A model generated the notes under the pieces. The model worked only from the letters and a program-made list of their open reading frames with translations, made no database searches and had not been told where the DNA came from. A DNA stretch of 64,000 nt from JAGVSR01 sp964458265 (lineage in GTDB: Bacteria; Pseudomonadota; Alphaproteobacteria; Rhizobiales; Hyphomicrobiaceae), in NCBI GenBank assembly GCA_964458265.1, contig CAYWIF010000015.1, positions 1 through 64,000 on the forward strand, written 5' to 3'. Position 1 is the stretch's first letter; each line of letters begins with the position of its first letter. Below, piece by piece: positions 23,592 through 32,285 of this stretch. Position numbers and translations under genes: made by a program.

Positions 23592-24536
23592 CTAGCCGCC
23601 GGATTTGCCAAGTTCGCTGGCGAGTTCGGGCAGGACCTGGAATAGATCCCCCACGAGCCCGTAGTCCGCGACTTGGAAAATCGGCGCTTCGCCGTCCTTG
23701 TTGATTGCGACGATGACCTTCGAATCCTTCATCCCGGCCAGGTGCTGAATAGCGCCCGAGATGCCGACGGCAATGTAAAGTTCCGGCGCCACCACTTTGC
23801 CCGTCTGCCCCACTTGCAGATCGTTCGGAGCGAAGCCCGCATCGACGGCGGCGCGCGAGGCCCCCATCGCTGCGCCAAGATGATCGGCAACCGGCTCGAT
23901 ATACGTCTTGAAATTCTCCGCATTGCCGATACCGCGGCCACCGGAGATGATGACGCGTGCCGAGGTGAGTTCTGGCCGGTCCGATTTGGAAAGCTCAGCT
24001 TTTTCGAACGAGGACAAACCCGCCGCCGCCGGAGCCGTAACCGCCTCCACGGCCGCCGGACCGCCCTGCGCCGCCGCGGCAAAGCTCGCCGTCCGCACGG
24101 TGATGACTTTCTTCGCTTCGCCCGACTTCACGGTTTGGGTCGCATTGCCCGCATAGATCGGACGCTCGAAGGTATCCGGCGCGACGACCTTGGTGATATC
24201 GGAGACCTGCATCACGTCGAGCAGTGCGGCCACGCGCGGCGCGATGTTCTTACCCGAAGCGGTCGCCGGGGCGACGAAGGCGTCGTAGCCGCTCATAAGG
24301 GGCACCACGAGTGCTGCAACCTCTTCGGCTAGCCCATTCGCCAAATGCGGTGCATCGGCGACGAGAACCTTTGCGACGCCGTCGATCTTTGCAGCCTCGG
24401 CCGCTGCAGATGACGCACCGCTGCCGGCCACCAGAATATGCACGTCGCCGCCGAGTTGCCGGGCGGCCGTTACGGCCTTCGCGGTCGCCGACCCAAGTGC
24501 CGAATTCGTATGCTCGGCTAGTACCAGAACAGCCAT
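23592..24536 (-). CDS. etfA: Electron transfer flavoprotein alpha subunit
   Basis: A 314-aa ETF alpha subunit. The N-terminal domain begins MAVLVLAEHTNSALG. The C-terminal FAD domain carries ARVIISGGRGIGNAENF, then GASRAAVDAG, GQTGKVVAPELYIAVGISG and AINKDGEAPIFQVADYG, all diagnostic. With EtfB it accepts electrons from acyl-CoA and other dehydrogenases and passes them to ETF-quinone oxidoreductase. The ATG overlaps the etfB stop by one base (TGATG). Confidence 0.97.
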   Translation of the reverse strand: MAVLVLAEHTNSALGSATAKAVTAARQLGGDVHILVAGSGASSAAAEAAKIDGVAKVLVADAPHLANGLAEEVAALVVPLMSGYDAFVAPATASGKNIAPRVAALLDVMQVSDITKVVAPDTFERPIYAGNATQTVKSGEAKKVITVRTASFAAAAQGGPAAVEAVTAPAAAGLSSFEKAELSKSDRPELTSARVIISGGRGIGNAENFKTYIEPVADHLGAAMGASRAAVDAGFAPNDLQVGQTGKVVAPELYIAVGISGAIQHLAGMKDSKVIVAINKDGEAPIFQVADYGLVGDLFQVLPELASELGKSGG

Positions 24537-25291
24537 CAGAGAACTCCCGCCTCGGTCTTCAGCTTCCGTACGAGTTCAGCGACGTCGGCAACTTTGACGC
24601 CGCCTTTGCGCTGAGGAGGCTCGGTAGTCTTGAGCACTTGCAGGCGGGGCGTAATATCGACACCGAAAACATCCGGCTTTCTCGTGTCGAGCGGTTTTTT
24701 CTTAGCCTTCATGATGTTGGGCAACGACGGGTAGCGCGGTTCGTTGAGGCGCAAGTCCGTGGTGACGATTGCCGGCAGCTTCAGCTTCAGCGTCTCCAGG
24801 CCGCCGTCGACTTCGCGCGTCACACTCACGCTATCACCGGCAGGTTCGATCTTCGACGCGAATGTCCCCTGCGGCCAGCCCAGCAGTGCCGCCAGCATCT
24901 GGCCCGTCTGATTGCAATCGTCGTCGATGGCCTGCTTACCCATGATGACCATCTGCGGTTGTTCGTCAGCGATGACACCTTTCAGGATTTTCGCAACCGC
25001 AAGCGGCTCCACCAGCGCGCCTTCGGCCGTCTCCACCAGGATGGCCCTGTCGGCACCGATGGCAAGCGCCGTCCGCAGCGTCTCCTGCGTCTTGGTGGAA
25101 CCGATCGACACCACCACGACCTCGCTAGCGGTGCCCTTCTCTTTCAGACGCACCGCTTCCTCGACGGCGATCTCGTCGAAGGGATTCATGGACATTTTTA
25201 CGTTGGCCAGTTCGATGCCCGACCCGTCCGCTTTGACGCGGATCTTGACGGCGTAATCGACGACGCGTTTGACCGCGACGAGTATTTTCAT
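24536..25291 (-). CDS. etfB: Electron transfer flavoprotein beta subunit
   Basis: A 251-aa ETF beta subunit. MKILVAVKRVVDYAVKIRV is the standard N-terminus and fixes the start at 25291. NPFDEIAVEEAVRLKEKG and the AMP-binding GKQAIDDDCNQTGQMLAALLGWPQG are typical. It pairs with EtfA, encoded immediately downstream with one-base overlap. The operon continues to hbd and an SDR. About 258 bp of non-coding DNA separates it from the rhomboid gene and must hold the operon promoter, though none is obvious. Confidence 0.97.
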   Translation of the reverse strand: MKILVAVKRVVDYAVKIRVKADGSGIELANVKMSMNPFDEIAVEEAVRLKEKGTASEVVVVSIGSTKTQETLRTALAIGADRAILVETAEGALVEPLAVAKILKGVIADEQPQMVIMGKQAIDDDCNQTGQMLAALLGWPQGTFASKIEPAGDSVSVTREVDGGLETLKLKLPAIVTTDLRLNEPRYPSLPNIMKAKKKPLDTRKPDVFGVDITPRLQVLKTTEPPQRKGGVKVADVAELVRKLKTEAGVL

Positions 25292-25549
25292 TCCTGCGGC
25301 GCTCCCCAACAGCCCTGGGTTTCGTCTTGTTTCTTCAGGACCACGAGCCCCTGGGCTCCATCGCGCATCGCGGCCGTCCACGCGCAACCACGGCAAGGTC
25401 CAGAACGCCCGGCCTGCTGAGGTTTTTCGCAACTGCGAGATTGCACAGTAAGTGTGCCCGGAAGCCGAGTCAATTGTCACCCCACCGCGACGAAGTGGGC
25501 GCAATTAACCCGAATGATGCCCAGCCGTTACGGCATCGCGCAGGGCCTT

Positions 25550-26254
25550 TCAGGCGACGGTCAGTCCCCGGTCGAAAAGCGGCACGTCGGGGCGCTTCAT
25601 GAACACGATCAAGACGGCTCCGGCAACCAGCCCGCCGATATGCGCCCACCACGCAACCGGCCCGATTTCCGGCACCAGAACCATGATGAACTGCGTCAAG
25701 ATCCACACCCCTAATACCACCGCCGCCGACAAGCGCAGAGGGATGAACTGAAACGCCAGAACCCACACGCGCACGCGCGGATGCAGCATCAGGTAGGCTG
25801 CGATCACGCCTGCCACGGCGCCGCTCGCCCCAATCAGCGGATTGGGCGACCCCGGCATCATGAAGGTGTGCGCCAGTCCCGCGATGACCCCGCACAGAAG
25901 ATAAAAAACCAGGAACTTTATGTGCCCCATCGCATCTTCGACATTGTCGCCAAACACCCAGAGGAACAGCATGTTGCCGGCCAGATGAAAGACATCGCCG
26001 TGAAAAAACATGTAGGAAATGAGTGTCAATCGCTCCGGTACTGGCACGCTCTGAAAAGGCATATCGGCCGGTATTATCATACCGGCTGTCGAAACGAGTT
26101 CCGCCGGAACAATCGCAAAGCTCGCGATCGCCGGTTCCTGCAGGATCAGGACTTCGAGGGCAAACACGATCACGTTCACCGCGATCAGACCGATTGTAAC
26201 GTACTGCAGTTGGATCGACTTCAGAGCGTTGTCATCATGAAGCGGCACGAACAT
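25550..26254 (-). CDS. Rhomboid-family intramembrane serine protease
   Basis: A 234-aa polytopic protein with about six membrane helices. GASGAVAGVIAAYL carries the catalytic serine in GxSG (about residue 144). WAHIGGLVAGAVL carries the catalytic histidine (about 202). The loop-1 motif (NMLFLWVFGDNVED) also matches. Rhomboids cleave single-pass membrane proteins within the bilayer; the substrate here is unknown. A GGGGGA Shine-Dalgarno supports ATG 26254. It follows the cobalamin adenosyltransferase gene by 31 bp and is probably in the same operon. Confidence 0.92.
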   Translation of the reverse strand: MFVPLHDDNALKSIQLQYVTIGLIAVNVIVFALEVLILQEPAIASFAIVPAELVSTAGMIIPADMPFQSVPVPERLTLISYMFFHGDVFHLAGNMLFLWVFGDNVEDAMGHIKFLVFYLLCGVIAGLAHTFMMPGSPNPLIGASGAVAGVIAAYLMLHPRVRVWVLAFQFIPLRLSAAVVLGVWILTQFIMVLVPEIGPVAWWAHIGGLVAGAVLIVFMKRPDVPLFDRGLTVA

Positions 26255-26285
26255 CTAAGTCCCCCTGATCGTTCCGCACGGTTCG

Positions 26286-26867
26286 TCAACGATTCTGGCC
26301 CGGCACCCAAAGCACATCACTGCGCCCGCGATCGTTCACATAGCGCCCGGCCACGAACAAAAAGTCCGACAACCGGTTGATGTATTTCAGCGCCGCCGGG
26401 CTGACCGTCTCGCCCGGCAACGTCGAGAGTGTCACCATGTCCCGCTCCGCCCGCCGGCTGACAGTCCGCGCGACGTGCAGCGCGGCCGCCGCGGCCGACC
26501 CTCCCGGCAGAACGAATGACTTCAACGGCTGCAACTCCGCATTGAGTTCGTCGATCTCGGCTTCGATCCGCTCGACTTGCGCCTCGGTCATGCGCAGCGG
26601 CTCATAGGAAAGGGGTTCGCCGCGATCAGGCACGCACAGGTCGGCCCCAAGATCGAACAAATCGTTTTGGATCCGCTCCAACTTCGCGTCCAGGCCTTGG
26701 TGACCGCCGCCCAGATGAATGCGCGCCATGCCGATTGTGGAGTTCGCCTCATCAACCGTTCCGTAGGCGGCGATGCGCGCGGCATCTTTGGCCACGCGCT
26801 CACCCGTGCCGAGACCGGTCGTACCGGCATCGCCGGTCTTCGTATAAATCTTGTTCAGTTTTACCAC
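26286..26867 (-). CDS. Cob(I)alamin adenosyltransferase, PduO type
   Basis: A 193-aa enzyme that makes adenosylcobalamin from cob(I)alamin and ATP. KLNKIYTKTGDAGTTGLGTG (about residues 3-22) is the ATP-binding N-terminus, and AAYGTVDEANSTIG plus CRxAER-like VSRRAERDMV (about 120-135) are family signatures. The start is GTG 26867, preceded by AGGA. Its product is the cofactor of methylmalonyl- and ethylmalonyl-CoA mutases, which fits the acyl-CoA genes elsewhere in the window. No cobalamin riboswitch is evident upstream. Confidence 0.93.
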   Translation of the reverse strand: MVKLNKIYTKTGDAGTTGLGTGERVAKDAARIAAYGTVDEANSTIGMARIHLGGGHQGLDAKLERIQNDLFDLGADLCVPDRGEPLSYEPLRMTEAQVERIEAEIDELNAELQPLKSFVLPGGSAAAAALHVARTVSRRAERDMVTLSTLPGETVSPAALKYINRLSDFLFVAGRYVNDRGRSDVLWVPGQNR

Positions 26868-26890
26868 GGAGATATTCCTGCTGGCTTCGT

Positions 26891-27091
26891 CTAGCCGGCC
26901 TGCTGCTTGGTGACGAGAACAAACAGCATAATGATCACAATGGCGGCAAATTGCAGCCCGACACGCCACCGCATCAGTTTTTGGCTCAAATTCGGAGCGG
27001 TGCCGCGTGACATCGTCCACAGGCCAAGGCACAGGACCAGAAACACGGCCGCGACCGCGATCGTTGTCAGGTGGTAAAGCAGTCCTTCCAT
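26891..27091 (-). CDS. Small HIG1-type twin-transmembrane protein
   Basis: A 66-aa protein with two membrane helices (LTTIAVAAVFLVLCLGLWTMS and GLQFAAIVIIMLFVLVT) joined by a basic loop (SQKLMRWRVGLQ). This is the HIG1 pattern. In mitochondria and alphaproteobacteria such proteins associate with respiratory complexes such as cytochrome oxidase. It sits 23 bp upstream of the adenosyltransferase gene in the same direction. GAGG lies about 11 bases before ATG 27091. Confidence 0.85.
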   Translation of the reverse strand: MEGLLYHLTTIAVAAVFLVLCLGLWTMSRGTAPNLSQKLMRWRVGLQFAAIVIIMLFVLVTKQQAG

Positions 27092-27408
27092 AGTGCGGGA
27101 AACCTCGACGATTGGTTGGAGACCAAAGTACGCCGCGCGTGGCATCGCGTTCGTGCCGGGTCCGGGGTATGTAACGGTTCGGTGGGCTTTCGCTGCCAGG
27201 ATAGGGTGGGAGGCCGCTCTCGGCAAATGCCAAAGCGCGCAGCCACGGCCCTATTGGCGGCCAAGGACCGATCCCGGAGACCGGGTTGGCGGCAATTGGC
27301 CATGGCGTGCCCCCGTGCCGCTGTCCACAAAAGGTCGCCTTTTAGCGAGACGCATCGGTTCTGATTGATAGACTTGAAGAGGGGCCGGCAGGTGAGAGAA
27401 CGGGATCA
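27092..27408. other. Divergent non-coding region between the HIG1 and envC genes
   Basis: About 317 bp with no convincing gene on either strand. It must contain the leftward promoter for the HIG1-adenosyltransferase-rhomboid operon and the rightward promoter for envC-ctpA. I see no clear promoter pair or structured RNA in it. Confidence 0.5.
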
Positions 27409-28815
27409 GTGACGGCCGGGAGCGAAAGTTCGATACGGCGCAGGCCTTGGTGCCAGACGCAGACCTTGTCTGCGGCTTTGGCCCTGATTGCCGCTTTCGC
27501 GGCCGCGCAGCCGCATGCGCTAGCCCAGGCACCGGCACCGACCGCCGAGGAGGTGAAGAAGGCCCTCGACGCGCGCCGCGAGGAACTGAAATCCACCTTG
27601 GACAAGGCAGGCGCCATTGAACAGGACGTGGCCAAGCTCGCCGAGGAGCGCGGCAAGATCAATCAGCGGCTCCAGGAAACCGCCGGCCAGATCCAAGACA
27701 GCGAAGGCCGGCTAACCGTGATCGAGGCTCGCCTGGGGGAACTCGACGTTCAAAACAAAATGATCCGCGGCTCGCTTGCTCAGCGCCACGGCCAGATCTC
27801 CTCTTTGCTTGCCGCGCTCCAGCGCATGGGCCGCAATCCCCCGCCCGTCATAGTCACGAAGCGTGAAGACGCCTTGGAAATGGTACGCAGTGCGATGCTG
27901 CTTGCGGCCGCGTTTCCTGGCATGCGCACGCAGGCATTGGAACTGGCCAATCAGCTCAGCGAACTGATGCGGGTCGTCGACGAAAGCCGGGCGCAGGCGG
28001 AGAAAGAAAAGGCCGAGAGCAAGCGCTTGAACGATCTGAAAACCGAACTGGCGGGTCTCATGGAGACCAAGCGCCGGTCGATCATCGAGCGGCAGGATGA
28101 ATTGCGCAAAGTCCGGGACGCGGCCGATGAAATTGCCAGCAATGTAACCGACCTCAACGAATTGATCGCCAAAATTGGTAAGGCCGTCCAGGACAACACC
28201 GGCCTTGGTGCCTACGACGCTGAAGTTCGCGCTAACCCTGGTGGGCCCGCTGCGGCCACCCCGGCCGTGGTCACGGCCGATCTGCCCGCTGGCGAAACAC
28301 CGGAATCGGCCGACGTCGTCGTACTCGCGCCGGTTGAAACCGCCGCAGTGATGTCCAACCCGGGTCGCATAAAGCCTGCGATCCCTTTTCAACAAGCGCG
28401 CGGTAAGCTGCCGCTGCCCGCATCCGGAAAGCGCGTACTCAACTACGGCGAGCGTACGCAATACGGCTCCCAATCTAAAGGACTTGTAATGGAGACGCGG
28501 TCCGGAGCTCAGGTAACATCTCCCAACGACGGCTGGGTTCTCTACGCCGGCGAGTTTCGGAGCTACGGCAAACTCTTGATCATCGATGCAGGCGGCGGAT
28601 ACAATGTTGTATTGGCGGGGCTATCACAAATCGATGTCCGGCCTGGCGAGTTCGTGCTCGCGGCTGAGCCCATCGGTACAATGATGACGGTGAAGAAAGA
28701 ACCGGCTGGCGCGGCAGGCACCGCACCGGTACTCTACATAGAATTCCGTAAGGATGGGCAGCCCATTGATCCAGACCCCTGGTGGGTCTCGATTCCTCAG
28801 AAGGCACAAGGCTAA
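27409..28815 (+). CDS. envC: EnvC-like murein hydrolase activator (degenerate M23 domain)
   Basis: A 468-aa periplasmic protein. A signal peptide (LSAALALIAAFAAAQPHALA) is followed by long coiled coil (about residues 45-270: EEVKKALDARREELKSTLDK through DLNELIAKIGKA). A C-terminal LytM/M23 domain follows (about 340-465: GKRVLNYGERTQYGSQSKGL...YIEFRKDGQPIDPDPWW). The M23 HxxxD and HxH zinc residues are not seen, as in EnvC, which activates amidases rather than cutting peptidoglycan itself. The start is a GTG. The stop overlaps ctpA by one base (TAATG), the conserved alphaproteobacterial pairing. Confidence 0.9.
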   Translation: MTAGSESSIRRRPWCQTQTLSAALALIAAFAAAQPHALAQAPAPTAEEVKKALDARREELKSTLDKAGAIEQDVAKLAEERGKINQRLQETAGQIQDSEGRLTVIEARLGELDVQNKMIRGSLAQRHGQISSLLAALQRMGRNPPPVIVTKREDALEMVRSAMLLAAAFPGMRTQALELANQLSELMRVVDESRAQAEKEKAESKRLNDLKTELAGLMETKRRSIIERQDELRKVRDAADEIASNVTDLNELIAKIGKAVQDNTGLGAYDAEVRANPGGPAAATPAVVTADLPAGETPESADVVVLAPVETAAVMSNPGRIKPAIPFQQARGKLPLPASGKRVLNYGERTQYGSQSKGLVMETRSGAQVTSPNDGWVLYAGEFRSYGKLLIIDAGGGYNVVLAGLSQIDVRPGEFVLAAEPIGTMMTVKKEPAGAAGTAPVLYIEFRKDGQPIDPDPWWVSIPQKAQG

Positions 28816-30272
28816 TGCGCAAGACCGAATTCGCGTTTTGGACATTCCTGATGATGGCGGGACTCGCCGGCATCACGACGGTGATGAATGTAACTCGCGG
28901 GAATTCCGCGACCTCGCCGAATGCCGAACTTTATAAGCAACTCGACCTCTTCGGCGACGTGTTCGAGCGCGTTCGTTCCGACTATGTCGAGAAGCCGGAT
29001 GACACCCTTCTCATCGAGAATGCGATCAACGGAATGCTGAGCGCGCTCGATCCGCACTCTTCGTATTTGAGCCCCAAAAACTTCAAGGATATGCAGGTTC
29101 AGACGCGCGGCGAATTCGGTGGTCTCGGCATCGAGGTCACGATGGAAAACGGCGTCATCAAGGTCGTCTCGCCCATCGACGACACGCCGGCCTTCAAAGC
29201 CGGCATTCTGGCCAACGACCTCATCACGCATCTCGACAACGAGCAGATCAACGGCCTGACACTTGAGCAGGCCGTTGAGAAGATGCGCGGCCCGGTCAAC
29301 ACGCCAATCAGTTTGACGGTTATCCGCAAAGGCCGCGAAGAGCCCTTCGACGTCAAGGTCACGCGCGACATCATCCGCATCAACCCGGTCAAGGCTCGCG
29401 CCGAGGACGATATCGCCTACATCAAGGTCTCCACTTTCAACGAGCAGACCCACGCCATGCTCGTGAAGTCGATGGATGACATGAAGAAGGAAATCGGTTC
29501 GAAACTGCGCGGCTACATCATCGATTTGCGCAACAATCCCGGCGGCCTTCTCGATCAGGCAATTTCTGTCAGCGATGATTTCCTCGATCAGGGTGCAATC
29601 GTTCTTACCAAGGGGCGCAACAACGAGGAAACCCAGCGTTCGCAAGCCCGTCCTGGCGACACGTCCGACGGCAAGCCGGTCGTTGTTCTGATCAACGGCG
29701 GCTCGGCCTCGGCATCCGAGATAGTCGCCGGCGCCCTGCAGGACCATAAGCGCGCGACCATCATCGGCACGCGATCGTTCGGCAAAGGCTCCGTGCAGAC
29801 CATCATCCCGCTCGGCACCACGAATGGCGCCATTCGCCTCACCACGGCCCGGTATTATACGCCCTCGAACCGCTCCATCCAGGCTAAGGGCATCGATCCC
29901 GACATCGTGGTCGAACAGGAACTGCCCGACGACTTGAAGGAGAAGATTGCCGGTGAAAAGCCTCGCGGCGAGGCTAGCCTCCGAGGCCACCTTCGCAATC
30001 CGGATGGCAGCCTGAAGCAGCCTTCGGAAAATAAGCCCGATGGCGCTGAAGACGCTGAAGGAGCGGAAGGCTCGGAAGCGCCCAAGGTCGAACCCAAGGA
30101 AGAGAGCGGCTCGCTGGCCTACGTCCCCAAGGAGCCCGAAAAGGACACCCAGCTTCAGTACGCGCTGCGCTTCCTGCGCGGCACGGCCACCGAAGCCAAC
30201 GTCGCCAAGCCGGCGGCGCCACCGGCGGCTCCCACCACCGATACGGCAAAGCCGGCCACGGTTCCGAACTGA
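28815..30272 (+). CDS. ctpA: Carboxy-terminal processing protease, S41 family
   Basis: A 485-aa periplasmic protease. An N-terminal signal/anchor helix (FAFWTFLMMAGLAGITTVMN) precedes a PDZ domain (about residues 85-165: GEFGGLGIEVTMENG, DDTPAFKAGILANDLI). The S41 core carries NGGSASASEIVAGAL with the catalytic serine and RSFGKGSVQ with the catalytic lysine. The last 90 residues are acidic and Pro/Ala-rich, a disordered tail. CtpA trims C-termini of envelope proteins and, with EnvC, affects peptidoglycan remodelling. It is followed by a strong terminator at 30303-30336. Confidence 0.96.
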   Translation: MRKTEFAFWTFLMMAGLAGITTVMNVTRGNSATSPNAELYKQLDLFGDVFERVRSDYVEKPDDTLLIENAINGMLSALDPHSSYLSPKNFKDMQVQTRGEFGGLGIEVTMENGVIKVVSPIDDTPAFKAGILANDLITHLDNEQINGLTLEQAVEKMRGPVNTPISLTVIRKGREEPFDVKVTRDIIRINPVKARAEDDIAYIKVSTFNEQTHAMLVKSMDDMKKEIGSKLRGYIIDLRNNPGGLLDQAISVSDDFLDQGAIVLTKGRNNEETQRSQARPGDTSDGKPVVVLINGGSASASEIVAGALQDHKRATIIGTRSFGKGSVQTIIPLGTTNGAIRLTTARYYTPSNRSIQAKGIDPDIVVEQELPDDLKEKIAGEKPRGEASLRGHLRNPDGSLKQPSENKPDGAEDAEGAEGSEAPKVEPKEESGSLAYVPKEPEKDTQLQYALRFLRGTATEANVAKPAAPPAAPTTDTAKPATVPN

Positions 30273-30302
30273 TCCCCTATGTCAGTTTGTTTGCATCGAC
30301 CA

Positions 30303-30336
30303 GAAGGGGCGCTCACCGGCGCCCCTTCAGTTTTTT
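30303..30336 (+). terminator. Intrinsic terminator after ctpA
   Basis: A perfect 10-bp stem GAAGGGGCGC/GCGCCCCTTC (30303-30312 and 30319-30328) with a 6-nt loop is followed by AG and six T residues (30331-30336). It ends the envC-ctpA operon before rppH. Confidence 0.9.
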
Positions 30337-30390
30337 CCCGCGATGGCCGCAGCCGGCCGCATAAATAAAATTGAGAGCGCAACCCGACCC

Positions 30391-31073
30391 ATGAGCACCG
30401 AGAGGCCCGTCGTCGATCCTGCAAAACTCGGCTACCGTCCCTGCGTCGGCATCATGCTGATCAACCGCGACGGACTGGTCTGGGTCGGTCAACGCGCCGA
30501 CACACCCGGCGAAGCCGAGGGCAAAGGCANNNNNNNNNNNNNNNNNNNNNNNNNNNNNNNNNNNNNNNNNNNNNNNNNNNNNNNNNNNNNNNNNNNNNNN
30601 NNNNNNNNNNNNNNNNNNNNNNNNNNNNNCTGGTCTGGGTCGGTCAACGCGCCGACACACCCGGCGAAGCCGAGGGCAAAGGCAGCTGGTGGCAGATGCC
30701 GCAGGGCGGCCTCGACGACGGCGAAAATCCCCGCGACGCGGCGTTCCGCGAACTCTTCGAAGAAACATCGGTCCATTCCGCCAGAATCGCCGGCGAAACC
30801 ACCGATTGGCTCAAATACGATCTCCCACCGCACCTGATCGGCGTCGCGTGGGGCGGCAAGTTCCGCGGCCAGAAGCAGAAATGGTACGCGCTCCGCTTCG
30901 TTGGCAACGACTCGGAAATCGACATCTCCGCGCCACCGGGCCACAGCCCTGAATTCATCACCTGGAAGTGGGTGCCGGTCACGGACCTCGTATCACTCAT
31001 CGTGCCGTTCAAACGCGATGTCTATGCCGCGGTCGTCTCCGAATTGGGCGCCCATGCAGTGCCTGATCGCTGA
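30391..31073 (+). CDS. rppH: RNA pyrophosphohydrolase RppH, first copy, interrupted by an assembly gap
   Basis: A Nudix hydrolase that removes pyrophosphate from mRNA 5' ends. The gene is split by 100 Ns. The 55 bases before the gap (30475-30529) are identical to the 55 after it (30630-30684). Removing 155 bp rejoins one intact frame of about 175 aa: MSTERPVVDPAKLGYRPCVG... SWWQMPQGGLDDGENPRDAAFRELFEETSV... KWYALRFVG. The Nudix box is GGLDDGE-x7-RELFEETS, with Ser where the consensus has Gly. The fault is therefore in the assembly, not the gene. A second paralog follows 140 bp downstream. Confidence 0.85.
30475..30684. other. Scaffold gap (100 N) flanked by a 55-bp identical overlap
   Basis: Positions 30530-30629 are N. 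The sequences 30475-30529 and 30630-30684 are identical over 55 bp, starting CTGGTCTGGGTCGG and ending GGGCAAAGGCA. This is the signature of two overlapping contig ends joined by a default-size gap. The true sequence is probably 155 bp shorter, with no missing bases. Confidence 0.9.
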
Positions 31074-31213
31074 CCCGGCTACGCCGGCATTGGCGCGTTC
31101 ACGCAACATTGCGATACCAAAGTCACGGTCGAATCCCTCCGGATCCGCGATCATATTGTAACCCTTTGATTCGTCTGTCACTCTGTCGTCTCATTTTTGG
31201 GCAGACTTGCACC

Positions 31214-31756
31214 ATGACAATTGAACAGCCCATTGGTGATTCGCAGCGCATCGACCTCCCGTATCGGGTGGGCGTCGGTATCATGCTGTTCGACCGGCGC
31301 GGGCTGGTGTGGACCGGCCGCCGCCTGCCGAAATGGGCTGGTATCGCTCCGTGGGGCAGCCAGGGTCATATCTGGCAGATGCCGCAAGGCGGCCTGATGG
31401 CCGGCGAGAACCCGCTCGACGCTGCCCACCGCGAGCTGGAAGAAGAAACCGGCATCCGCAACGCCGAGTTGATTGCCGAAATCAATGCCTGGACGACGTA
31501 CGATTTGCCGCCCGAACTCCTAGGCGTCGCCCTGAAGGGCCGGTATCGCGGCCAGCGCCAGCGCTGGTTCGCCATGCGCTTTTACGGCGACGACAGCGAG
31601 ATCGACATTGGCGCACGCCATGGCCGCAAGGCTGAGTTCGACCGCTGGAAATGGCGCCCGATTAGCGAGCTCCCCGAAATCGTCATTCCGTTCAAGCGGG
31701 CGGTCTATGAGGACGTGACACGTATCTTTGCCCCCTACGCCCGTCCTCCTGGCTGA
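31214..31756 (+). CDS. rppH: RppH-type Nudix hydrolase, second copy
   Basis: A 180-aa paralog of the preceding gene. It shares YRVGVGIMLFDRRGLVWTGRR, then IWQMPQGGLMAGENPLDAAHRELEEETGI with a full consensus Nudix box, then the RppH-like RGQRQRWFAMRFYGDDSEIDI. ATG 31214 matches the family length; the in-frame extension upstream is not protein-like. Two adjacent RppH paralogs suggest an old duplication with possible division of substrates. A strong terminator follows at 31783-31808. Confidence 0.93.
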   Translation: MTIEQPIGDSQRIDLPYRVGVGIMLFDRRGLVWTGRRLPKWAGIAPWGSQGHIWQMPQGGLMAGENPLDAAHRELEEETGIRNAELIAEINAWTTYDLPPELLGVALKGRYRGQRQRWFAMRFYGDDSEIDIGARHGRKAEFDRWKWRPISELPEIVIPFKRAVYEDVTRIFAPYARPPG

Positions 31757-31782
31757 GAGAGCCAACGACGTCACAAATAACG

Positions 31783-31808
31783 AAGGCCGGGTACTCACCC
31801 GGCCTTTT
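31783..31808 (+). terminator. Intrinsic terminator after the second rppH
   Basis: A perfect 10-bp stem AAGGCCGGGT/ACCCGGCCTT (31783-31792 and 31797-31806) with a 4-nt ACTC loop runs into TTTTGT. It lies between convergent rppH and atpC and could also slow leftward transcription leaving atpC. Confidence 0.88.
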
Positions 31809-31842
31809 GTGTCGGTCGCGGTTGTCGGATCGCGAGAGGCGC

Positions 31843-32241
31843 TTAAGCCGCCTTCGATCCCAGCGACCGCAGCCGGTCGAGGGCCGTCTGCGCCAGAGTG
31901 CGGCTATCGTCGTCTTTCGCCGCTGCCAGATCAGCCTCGGCTTGGGCGATCTCGTCCGAAATCTGGGAGCCGGTCGTCTCAGCCACGTCGAACGCCGTTT
32001 CGGCAAGCACCGTCACCGACGCGGCATTCACATCGGCAAAGCCGGTCTTCACAAAGATCTGCTTCTTGCCTGACGCGGTCAGCACTTCCAAGAACCCAGG
32101 GCGCAGCGTGGAAATCAAAGGCGCATGACCAGGAAACACCGTGAAGTCTCCCTCCACGCCCGGAACCATCGCTTGCTCGGCATCCACCGAGAGCAACACC
32201 CGCTCGGGAGAAACAAGTTCGAATTTGAAAGTGCCGGCCAT
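31843..32241 (-). CDS. atpC: F1 ATP synthase epsilon subunit
   Basis: A 132-aa subunit of the F1 central stalk. FKFELVSPERVLLSVDAEQAMVPGVEGDFTVFPGHAPLISTL is the standard N-terminal beta-sandwich, with the GxEGDFxVxPGHAPL signature at about residues 28-42. A helical C-terminus follows (AQAEADLAAAKDDDSRTLAQTALDRLRSL). It is the last gene of the leftward atpHAGD-x-C operon and is separated from atpD by a small zinc-ribbon gene. Confidence 0.97.
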   Translation of the reverse strand: MAGTFKFELVSPERVLLSVDAEQAMVPGVEGDFTVFPGHAPLISTLRPGFLEVLTASGKKQIFVKTGFADVNAASVTVLAETAFDVAETTGSQISDEIAQAEADLAAAKDDDSRTLAQTALDRLRSLGSKAA

Positions 32242-32285
32242 GTCCCGTCGTCCTTGAATACGTAACTTGCGCCCGCCGCGCGATG

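Noticed and set aside
26868..27091. Cobalamin riboswitch before the adenosyltransferase gene
   Set aside because: Only 23 bp separate it from the HIG1 gene, and no B12-box-like conserved sequence was seen upstream of either gene.
27409..28815. EnvC-like protein as an active M23 endopeptidase
   Set aside because: The zinc-binding HxxxD and HxH residues are not found in the C-terminal domain, which fits an amidase activator instead.
30489..30944. Open frames running through the N block
   Set aside because: They arise because unknown bases contain no stop codons. Only the merged RppH frame is real.
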